This document shows, piece by piece, positions 1 to 5,050 of a stretch of DNA of 5,601 nt. The notes below the pieces were generated by a model that saw nothing but the letters and a program-made list of their open reading frames with translations, was not told where the DNA came from and did not search any database. Made by a program: the position numbers and the translations under genes. Within the stretch, counting starts at the first letter, position 1. Each line of letters starts with the position of its first letter. The stretch covers positions 1-5,601 of the forward strand of contig JALSHK010000057.1 in NCBI GenBank assembly GCA_026982275.1. Direction: 5' to 3'. Source of the DNA: Paracoccaceae bacterium. Lineage in GTDB: Bacteria > Pseudomonadota > Alphaproteobacteria > Rhodobacterales > Rhodobacteraceae.

Positions 1-312
1 GCCGGAAAGCTCCCAATGGCCGGTGGGGGTATCTTTGCCCTTGGAGGCCTCATTGGCAGACGCAAAAAGCCCTGCATTTCCGGCCAGCCCCGCAGGGACC
101 TCGCCACATGCCTCGCGCGCGGCCGCGCCAAAGCCCAGCGCATCCAGATGTGGCAGCTTCAGCGGCCCTTCGCGGCCCTCATCGGCGCGCCCCGCCGCGC
201 ATTCCGCCGCGATATGGCCAAGCGTATTGGAGCCTTCATCGCCAAAAGCGGCAGCATCCAGCGCGCCGCCAATACCCACGGAATCCATGATCAGCAAAAA
301 TGCCCGCGCCAT
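1..312 (-). CDS. deoB: Phosphopentomutase, N-terminal part (cut by window edge)
   Basis: DeoB interconverts (deoxy)ribose-1-phosphate and (deoxy)ribose-5-phosphate in the cytoplasm, passing sugar from nucleoside phosphorolysis into central metabolism. It is a Mn-dependent enzyme of the alkaline phosphatase superfamily. The first 104 residues are visible. They open with MARAFLLIMDSVGIGG, where D10 is the expected metal ligand. DEGSNTLGHIA follows at 25-35, and the family block KGKDTPTGHWEL at 91-102, which carries the threonine that is phosphorylated in this family. Full-length members are about 400 residues, so roughly three quarters lies outside the window. The ATG overlaps the TGA of deoA by one base (TGATG). 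An AAAGGA ribosome binding site lies seven bases upstream, inside the end of deoA. It is the third gene of a cdd-deoA-deoB operon and acts directly on the DeoA product. I see no frameshift. The identification is firm. Confidence 0.96.
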   Translation of the reverse strand, partial: MARAFLLIMDSVGIGGALDAAAFGDEGSNTLGHIAAECAAGRADEGREGPLKLPHLDALGFGAAAREACGEVPAGLAGNAGLFASANEASKGKDTPTGHWELSG

Positions 313-1619
313 CAGCTTATCCTTTCAATGATCAGCGCAGCCTCGTCAGGCATCGCCTCGCCTATTTCATAGCCCGCGATCACGCGGCGCCTGGCCTCTT
401 CCAGCGCGGCCTCGCTGCGGGCATGCACCCGCGCAATCGGCTGCTCGCCATCCACATGCTGGCCGATCCCCGCCAGCCAATCAAGGCCGACCGCATAATC
501 AACCGCATCGCTTGAGCGCCTGCGCCCGCCGCCCAGCGCCACCACCGCCATGCCCACGGCTTTGGTATCGATCGCCTGCACAAAGCCGGAATTCGGCGCA
601 TATATCTCGGCCACCAATGGCGCTTTTTCCAGATAGCCCTCCGCCTTTTCCACAAAATCCGCCGGCCCGCCCAGCGCCGAAACCATCTGGCCAAAGCGCT
701 CTGCCGCGCGGCCCGATTGCAGCGCAGCCAGCATCATATCCGCACCGGTCTCGGGGCTGCCCGCCAGCCCCGCATTGGCCAAAAGCTCCGCCCCCAGCGC
801 CACGGTCACATCCCACAAGCGGTTATCAATCTCCTTGCCGGTCAGGAAATCCACCGCGTTTTGCATCTCCAAAGCGTTGCCCGCCGCCCGCGCCAAAGGT
901 TCGTTCATATCGGTAATCAGCGCGGTGGTGGCGCAGCCCGCATCATTGGCCACCCGCACAAGGCTTTCTGCCAGTTCGCGGGCCTTTGGCAGGCTGTCCA
1001 TAAACGCCCCCGAGCCGCATTTCACATCCAGCACCAAGCCCTCCAGCCCCGCCGCCAGCTTTTTGGAAAGAATGGATGCGGTAATCAGATCCACCGATTC
1101 CACCGTGGCGGTAACATCGCGAATGCCGTAAAGGCGCTTGTCGGCAGGGGCGACATCACCGGTCTGGCCAATGATTGCGCAGCCGACCTCGCGCGTTACC
1201 CGCTTCAGCACTTCGATATCGGGCCGGGTATCATAGCCCGGAATGGCGTCGAATTTATCCAGCGTGCCGCCGGTATGGCCCAAGCCCCGCCCCGAGATCA
1301 TCGGCACATAAGCCCCGCAAACCGCCAGCGCGGGGGCCAGCATCAGCGACACATTATCCCCGACGCCGCCGGTGGAATGCTTGTCCAGCACCGGGCCGGG
1401 CAGATCCCAGCGCAGCACATCGCCGCTATCGCGCATCGCTTCGGTAAGCGCTACACGCTCGGTCAGATCCATGCCTTGAAAATACACCGCCATAGCAAAG
1501 GCCGCCACCTGCTCGCCACTAACCGACCCATTGGTAAGGCCCTGAATAAAAGCGATTATTTCTTCTTCGCATAGGGGTTTCCCATCACGCTTGGCGGCAA
1601 TAATCTCTTGGGGCAGCAT
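312..1619 (-). CDS. deoA: Thymidine phosphorylase
   Basis: This 435-residue protein is close to the roughly 440 residues of E. coli DeoA. It catalyses reversible phosphorolysis of thymidine (and deoxyuridine) to the base and 2-deoxyribose-1-phosphate. The order is an N-terminal helical glycosyltransferase-family-3 domain (about 1-65), the phosphate- and nucleoside-binding domain (about 73-310) and a C-terminal pyrimidine-phosphorylase domain (about 340-415). The phosphate site is DKHSTGGVGDN (79-89, K80, H81, S82) plus SGRGLGHTGGTLD (109-121, S109, T119). R167, S182 and K186 sit four positions before the E. coli thymidine-binding R171, S186 and K190, so the active site looks intact. The ATG overlaps the cdd stop by one base (TGATG); its own ribosome binding site is weak, so translation is probably coupled to cdd. 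The same frame stays open a further 153 codons upstream, but that stretch overlaps cdd and lacks family similarity, so the start at 1619 is preferred. Confidence 0.96.
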   Translation of the reverse strand: MLPQEIIAAKRDGKPLCEEEIIAFIQGLTNGSVSGEQVAAFAMAVYFQGMDLTERVALTEAMRDSGDVLRWDLPGPVLDKHSTGGVGDNVSLMLAPALAVCGAYVPMISGRGLGHTGGTLDKFDAIPGYDTRPDIEVLKRVTREVGCAIIGQTGDVAPADKRLYGIRDVTATVESVDLITASILSKKLAAGLEGLVLDVKCGSGAFMDSLPKARELAESLVRVANDAGCATTALITDMNEPLARAAGNALEMQNAVDFLTGKEIDNRLWDVTVALGAELLANAGLAGSPETGADMMLAALQSGRAAERFGQMVSALGGPADFVEKAEGYLEKAPLVAEIYAPNSGFVQAIDTKAVGMAVVALGGGRRRSSDAVDYAVGLDWLAGIGQHVDGEQPIARVHARSEAALEEARRRVIAGYEIGEAMPDEAALIIERIS

Positions 1620-2014
1620 CACTTGGCCCCCGCAAGATGCGCGGGGGTAAAGGAGCCGGGCAGCAGCTCGCCCAGCGTCACCTCGCCAATTACGCCCGCT
1701 GGGCTGGCGAGAATAATCACGGTTTCGGGCGTGCCGAATTCGGAGATCTTCTGCCGGCAGCCGCCGCAAGGGGTGATCGGCACATCGCTTTCGGCCATCA
1801 CCAGAATTTCGACAATGTCGCCCTGCCCCGCCGCGACCATAGCCGCGATTGCCCCTGCCTCGGCGCATGTGCCTTCGGGATAGGCGACATTTTCCACGTT
1901 GCAGCCGGAGAAAACCTCGCCCGAAGCGGTGCGCAATGCCGCGCCCACCTTGAAATTCGAATAGGGCGCATGGGCGTTTTTCCAGACCCGCCGCGCCTCT
2001 TTCAATAAAGCCAT
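1619..2014 (-). CDS. cdd: Cytidine deaminase (small homotetrameric type)
   Basis: This 131-residue enzyme hydrolytically deaminates cytidine and deoxycytidine to uridine and deoxyuridine in pyrimidine salvage. Its length fits the small, one-domain tetrameric class. Visible motifs are HAPYSNFKVGAAL (15-27), the substrate-binding NVEN (39-42, N39 and E41), TCAEAGAIAAMV (49-60) with zinc ligand C50 and catalytic proton shuttle E52, and TPCGGCRQ (81-88) with zinc ligands C83 and C86. All catalytic residues are present. The ATG at 2014 has a strong ribosome binding site (AAAGGGGGGAA) ending a few bases upstream, and the protein begins in register with the family. It is the first gene of the operon and shares one base with deoA. 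Its deoxyuridine product is a substrate of DeoA, which explains the grouping. Transcription probably starts in the 70-bp gap upstream. Confidence 0.96.
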   Translation of the reverse strand: MALLKEARRVWKNAHAPYSNFKVGAALRTASGEVFSGCNVENVAYPEGTCAEAGAIAAMVAAGQGDIVEILVMAESDVPITPCGGCRQKISEFGTPETVIILASPAGVIGEVTLGELLPGSFTPAHLAGAK

Positions 2015-2017
2015 AGC

Positions 2018-2028
2018 TTCCCCCCTTT
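2018..2028 (-). promoter_or_regulatory. Ribosome binding site of cdd
   Basis: Read on the minus strand this is AAAGGGGGGAA, an unusually G-rich purine tract whose G run ends five bases before the cdd ATG. It supports the ATG at 2014 as the start. It is much stronger than the site in front of deoA, fitting coupled translation of the operon from cdd. Confidence 0.65.
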
Positions 2029-2061
2029 GATAAAAAATTGATCATACAGTCAATTTCAAAG
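2025..2061. promoter_or_regulatory. AT-rich nested inverted repeat upstream of cdd (candidate operator)
   Basis: A perfect 7-bp inverted repeat, AAATTGA (2035-2041) and TCAATTT (2050-2056), flanks an 8-base spacer. Outside it, CTTTGA (2025-2030) and TCAAAG (2056-2061) are also complementary, so the arms nest with a 5-base asymmetry. The dyad lies just upstream of the cdd ribosome binding site and covers the candidate -10 box, which is where a repressor of a nucleoside-salvage operon would bind. Alternatively, on the minus strand it is a weak hairpin running into six T residues and might terminate transcripts from the regulator gene. Its low GC makes that less likely in this genome. The dyad is seen directly; its role is inferred. 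Confidence 0.45.
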
Positions 2062-2070
2062 CCGGAGCAA
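2041..2070 (-). promoter_or_regulatory. Candidate sigma70-type promoter of cdd-deoA-deoB
   Basis: On the minus strand TTGCTC (2070-2065) is followed after 18 bases by TATGAT (2046-2041), five of six matches to a -10 box. A competing -35-like TTGACT (2053-2048) has only a poor partner, TATCAA, at 15-base spacing. The position, 27 bases before the cdd start codon, is suitable. Hexamer matches in an AT-rich spacer are weak evidence. The main support is that the operon needs a start site and this is the only gap before it. Confidence 0.3.
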
Positions 2071-2084
2071 GGGGGCACAGACTG

Positions 2085-3470
2085 CTAGCCGGTATTATCC
2101 TGCTTTTTCCAGGCATCGCGCTTACGATAAATTGTCGAAGGCGAAACCTTCAGCATTCGTGCCGCATCGGGCACAGAGCCATTGCACCCCCTGATGGTGG
2201 CCTCAACAAAAGCGCGCTCGATTTCAAACAGGGTAAGGCCGACAAATTGTTCTATTTCACAACTTTCCTTTTCCTGATCCACATTTGGAGCAGGCGCGGG
2301 CAAGGGCCGGCAAGACACCTCCCCGGGCAGCATATAGGGCAGTATTTCGACACCATCATGCAGCACTGCCACATTGCGCAGCACATTCAGAAGCTGCCGA
2401 ACATTTCCCGGCCACGGGTGATCGGAGAAGGCCCGCAAAACCTCCGGAGAAATTCGCTCAAACCTCCGCCCCTCTTCCCGCGCGAATTTTAGCAACGCGG
2501 ATTGCGCAATCAGGCCGATATCGCCTCGCCTTTCCCGCAAAGGCGGCAGGTGCATCGGCACCACATGCAGACGATAATACAGATCCTCGCGGAAGCGGCC
2601 CGCGCGCACTTCCTCAAGCGGATCACGATTGGTTGCGCATAATATGCGGACATCCACCGATTTTGCGCTCACCGCTCCGACAGGCTGTATTTTGGAAGTC
2701 TCCAGAAAGCGCAACAGTTTGGTCTGCAAGCCCAGCTCCATCTCGCAGATTTCGTCAAGAAACAGCGTGCCGCCAGAGGCAGCCTCCGCCGCACCCTTTT
2801 TATTGGCGATCGCACCGGTAAACGAGCCTTTCAAATGACCGAAAACTTCGGATTCCAGCAGATCCGCCGGAATCGCGCCGCAATTCAGCGGCACAAAAGG
2901 CCCTCTTGCCCGTCTTGATTCCGCATGAATCGCCTTGGCGGCCACCTCTTTACCGGTTCCGCTTTCTCCGGTGATGAATACTGTGGCCGAGCTGCGGCCT
3001 ATATTCCGGATCATTTTATATATCTGCTGCATTTCCTCGGATTCACCGAGAAACCCGTGAAATTCCGATCGTGCAATGACGGGAACCGAAGGCCCGGCTG
3101 CGGGAACCGAAGCCTCGAAACTCAGCGCATTCTCCACAGCCCCCAACAGCTTTTTATCGTCAAACGGCTTGACCAGAAAATCAAAAGCGCCTTCGCGCAT
3201 CGCCTCGATCGCCTTGTTAATCGAGCCATTTGCCGTAATGACAATCACCTTAGCCCCACCGGCAAGTATTTCGGCCATCAACTCCATGCCGTCCCCGTCC
3301 GGCAGCGTCAAATCAAGCAAGATCACCCCGAAACGCTCTCTGCCTATTTCCATGCGCGCCTGCAAAAGCGTATCACAGGCAACAACCTCGTATCCCGCCT
3401 GTTGCAGCACCGAGCGATACAGCATAGCCAATGATGAAGTATCCTCGACCAGCAGCAGCGGCTTTGTCAT
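2085..3470 (-). CDS. LuxO-type sigma-54-dependent response regulator
   Basis: This 461-residue NtrC-class activator would take a phosphoryl group on its receiver and use ATP hydrolysis to open sigma-54 promoters. The receiver (about 3-117) has acidic E9 and D10, phosphoacceptor D53 in ILLDLTLPDG, T79 and K101. The AAA+ domain (about 138-375) has Walker A GESGTGKE (168-175), GSFTGA (215-220), Walker B GGTLFLDE (233-240), ATNRD (279-283), FREDLYYRL (293-301) and WPGNVRQL (353-360). The Fis-type helix-turn-helix (about 430-454) ends SVPDAARMLKVSPSTIYRK. The start LLLVEDTSSLAMLYRS, the helix-turn-helix and the overall length resemble Vibrio LuxO more than NtrC, from recalled sequence. I chose ATG 3470 because AGGTGA lies eight bases upstream and the protein then begins at the receiver. 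A GTG at 3482, directly abutting the kinase stop, would add four residues. It lies 12 bases after the hybrid kinase, its likely phosphodonor. DNA targets are not visible. Confidence 0.9.
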   Translation of the reverse strand: MTKPLLLVEDTSSLAMLYRSVLQQAGYEVVACDTLLQARMEIGRERFGVILLDLTLPDGDGMELMAEILAGGAKVIVITANGSINKAIEAMREGAFDFLVKPFDDKKLLGAVENALSFEASVPAAGPSVPVIARSEFHGFLGESEEMQQIYKMIRNIGRSSATVFITGESGTGKEVAAKAIHAESRRARGPFVPLNCGAIPADLLESEVFGHLKGSFTGAIANKKGAAEAASGGTLFLDEICEMELGLQTKLLRFLETSKIQPVGAVSAKSVDVRILCATNRDPLEEVRAGRFREDLYYRLHVVPMHLPPLRERRGDIGLIAQSALLKFAREEGRRFERISPEVLRAFSDHPWPGNVRQLLNVLRNVAVLHDGVEILPYMLPGEVSCRPLPAPAPNVDQEKESCEIEQFVGLTLFEIERAFVEATIRGCNGSVPDAARMLKVSPSTIYRKRDAWKKQDNTG

Positions 3471-3478
3471 TCCAGTTT

Positions 3479-3484
3479 TCACCT
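3479..3484 (-). promoter_or_regulatory. Ribosome binding site deciding the start of the LuxO-type regulator
   Basis: Minus-strand AGGTGA sits eight bases before the ATG at 3470 and overlaps the TAG stop of the hybrid kinase. The alternative GTG start at 3482 lies inside this motif and has only a distant AGGA upstream. The site therefore favours the ATG. The overlap with the upstream stop codon suggests the two genes are translated together. Confidence 0.55.
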
Positions 3485-4973
3485 AGCGATCCAGTTCCTG
3501 CTCAACAAATTCCAGAACCCCTGATATACCATTGAGGCAACGCTCTGCCAGCGGCAAAATATCACTCCATTCGCTGGTTTTGGCCTGCGCATTCAGCTTT
3601 TCAGCCAGATGCTGAAGCTTCACAGCTCCGATGGCACCGGCCACCGAAATCAAAATATGGGTATTGGCGCGGATGGGGGCCGCCTCTTTGGCCAGCACAC
3701 CGTCGCGAATGCCGTTTTGCACGCTTGCCAGATCCTTTTGCACCTTTTCCAACAGCTCCTGCATGGAGGCATGCCCGATAATTTCCTGCAGGCCGTTATA
3801 GATTTCCATCTCCATCTCGGCACCGGTGCCCGGCTTGCGGGAAGCCGGGACCGCATTGCCGGTATGTTTCAGTATCGCACGACCAAAAGCGGAAATATCG
3901 GTCAGTGGCTTGGCAATGATACCATCCGCTCCGGCACGCATAATCCGCTCCCGATGCTCGGGCAGCACATAAGCGGTAAGCGCCAAAAGCTTTACTTTAG
4001 CTTGCGCACCCGCCTGCCCTCTTATTTCGCGCATTACTTCCAGCCCGGATTTGCGCGGCATTTCGATATCGATCAGGCCGAGATTATAATCTCCGCTCCG
4101 GAATTGCTCCATCGCCTCGACCCCGTCAGAAGCGGTTTGCACCCGCGCATTCATTTTTTTCAGCATTTGCACGGCAACAAGCTGGTTGGTTGGATTATCC
4201 TCGGCCAGCAATATTCGCAAATGAGAAAGGTCGGGCAAACCCGCTATCGCCCCGGCCTCGACCCGAACGGGCGGCGCTGCCTTCATTTGCAGGTCCTCGG
4301 GAAAACGCAAAATGACTTTGGCGCCGCCGCCTTCCCTGTTTTCAACCGCAATCGCACCCCCGGCCTTCTCCATAAGCGAATGCGCGATATAAAGGCCGAT
4401 GCCAGAGCCGCTCTCGAGGTTTTCCGCAGGCCGCCCACCCAGAGAAAACTGCTTCAGCAGCGCTGAATCACTGAAACCGGGCCCTTCATCCACAATCTCG
4501 ATCTGGAAATCTTCTCCTGCGCAGAAAGCCCGTAGAAAAATGGAGCCGTTCGAGGCAAATTTAATGGCATTTCCGATCACATTATTGCATACGCGCAGAA
4601 AATCCAGCCGGGGCATCCGCAGGGAATCAGGCAAACCGTTTCCGCATTCGGTTTGATAGCTCAAACCCTTTTGCACCGCTTCCCCGGCCCATCTCCGCTC
4701 CAGCTCAGCAAAAGCTTCGGCCAGATCGGTAACCGGGGTCTCGGATGGTTGGCCGGCGGCATCATCCAGCAGCTCCAGCATATATCGGGCCGAAACCTTC
4801 ACTTGGGCAAGATGATCTGCGGCCGCGCCGTCCAGCGCTGAATCCTCCAGCAATTGCACCGCGCAAACCAGATGTCCAAGCGCCGAGCGAAGATCGTGTG
4901 ACACAAGCAAGTGCCCTACCGAAGCGGCAGGGGCCTGTGGCAGGTCGGCAATATGTGGATGAATCTGGGTCAA
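3483..4973 (-). CDS. Soluble hybrid histidine kinase with receiver and Hpt domains
   Basis: This 496-residue protein packs a whole phosphorelay into one chain. The dimerisation/phosphoacceptor helix carries SHDLRSALGHL with H26. The ATPase domain (about 85-225) has an N box NNVIGNAIKF (130-139), G1 DEGPGFS (162-168) and G2 GSGIGLYIA (189-197). The receiver (about 252-370) has E258 and D259, phosphoacceptor D302 in GLIDIEMP, T333 and K355. The C-terminal Hpt domain (about 390-496) has NTHILISVAGAIGA with H439. No signal peptide or membrane segment is visible, and only about 25 residues precede H26. It is therefore probably cytoplasmic and lacks its own sensor domain. The start is a TTG at 4973: AAGAGG lies seven bases upstream, no ATG or GTG occurs between the upstream stop and H26 except a GTG two codons before it, and the next ATG (codon 65) is past H26. 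The LuxO-type regulator follows after 12 bases and is the likely acceptor from H439. Architecture is firm; partner and signal are inferred. Confidence 0.9.
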   Translation of the reverse strand: MTQIHPHIADLPQAPAASVGHLLVSHDLRSALGHLVCAVQLLEDSALDGAAADHLAQVKVSARYMLELLDDAAGQPSETPVTDLAEAFAELERRWAGEAVQKGLSYQTECGNGLPDSLRMPRLDFLRVCNNVIGNAIKFASNGSIFLRAFCAGEDFQIEIVDEGPGFSDSALLKQFSLGGRPAENLESGSGIGLYIAHSLMEKAGGAIAVENREGGGAKVILRFPEDLQMKAAPPVRVEAGAIAGLPDLSHLRILLAEDNPTNQLVAVQMLKKMNARVQTASDGVEAMEQFRSGDYNLGLIDIEMPRKSGLEVMREIRGQAGAQAKVKLLALTAYVLPEHRERIMRAGADGIIAKPLTDISAFGRAILKHTGNAVPASRKPGTGAEMEMEIYNGLQEIIGHASMQELLEKVQKDLASVQNGIRDGVLAKEAAPIRANTHILISVAGAIGAVKLQHLAEKLNAQAKTSEWSDILPLAERCLNGISGVLEFVEQELDR

Positions 4974-4980
4974 TGGAATG

Positions 4981-4986
4981 CCTCTT
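4981..4986 (-). promoter_or_regulatory. Ribosome binding site supporting the TTG start of the hybrid kinase
   Basis: Minus-strand AAGAGG is followed by seven bases and then TTG at 4973. In this frame no ATG or GTG occurs between the upstream stop (5039-5037) and this TTG, so spacing and frame both point to the rare start codon. Confidence 0.55.
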
Positions 4987-5003
4987 GAAATCAGCCCGGC
5001 GGG

Positions 5004-5020
5004 CCATAATATTCTTATGG
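5004..5020. promoter_or_regulatory. 17-bp dyad CCATAA-N5-TTATGG upstream of the hybrid kinase (candidate operator)
   Basis: CCATAA (5004-5009) and TTATGG (5015-5020) are perfect inverted arms around five bases. The dyad sits in the 77-bp space between the upstream gene and the kinase and covers a possible -10 box, TATTAT (5011-5006 on the minus strand). Size and position suit a dimeric repressor or an autoregulatory site. No regulator can be named from the motif. Confidence 0.4.
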
Positions 5021-5035
5021 TTGCAGTATGGCCAA
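5006..5035 (-). promoter_or_regulatory. Candidate sigma70-type promoter of the kinase-regulator pair
   Basis: On the minus strand TTGGCC (5035-5030) precedes TATTAT (5011-5006) by 18 bases, with four and five of six consensus matches. It would let the kinase and regulator be expressed apart from the upstream gene. Read-through from that gene is equally possible, since no terminator is evident in the gap. Confidence 0.3.
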
Positions 5036-5050
5036 ATTAGGGCAAAGATG

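Noticed and set aside
717..1574. Long open frame of 285 codons on the plus strand opposite deoA
   Set aside because: The product is rich in His, Arg, Gln and Ala, as expected for the antisense of a GC-rich gene, with no recognisable motif; deoA on the other strand is unambiguous.
1620..2078. The deoA frame stays open 153 codons upstream of its ATG, suggesting a 588-residue protein
   Set aside because: The extension lies across cdd in a different frame, has no thymidine phosphorylase similarity, and the start at 1619 gives the normal family length with a TGATG junction.
2065..2084. TTGCT -12-like element upstream of cdd on the minus strand
   Set aside because: No GG-containing -24 element at the required distance; the sequence there is TCTGTG.
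3609..4466. Long open frame of 285 codons on the plus strand opposite the hybrid kinase
   Set aside because: The opposite strand carries intact kinase, receiver and Hpt motifs; this frame has low-complexity antisense composition and no domain signature.
4762..5007. ATG-started minus-strand frame of 81 codons overlapping the kinase start
   Set aside because: It is an out-of-frame reading of the kinase N-terminus with no ribosome binding site at proper spacing and an Arg/Gly/Ala-rich product.
4990..5036. Sigma-54-like TGGCC...GC elements before the kinase (two partial matches on the minus strand)
   Set aside because: The spacing between the GG and GC elements is two to three bases too short for a -24/-12 promoter, which is strict about spacing.
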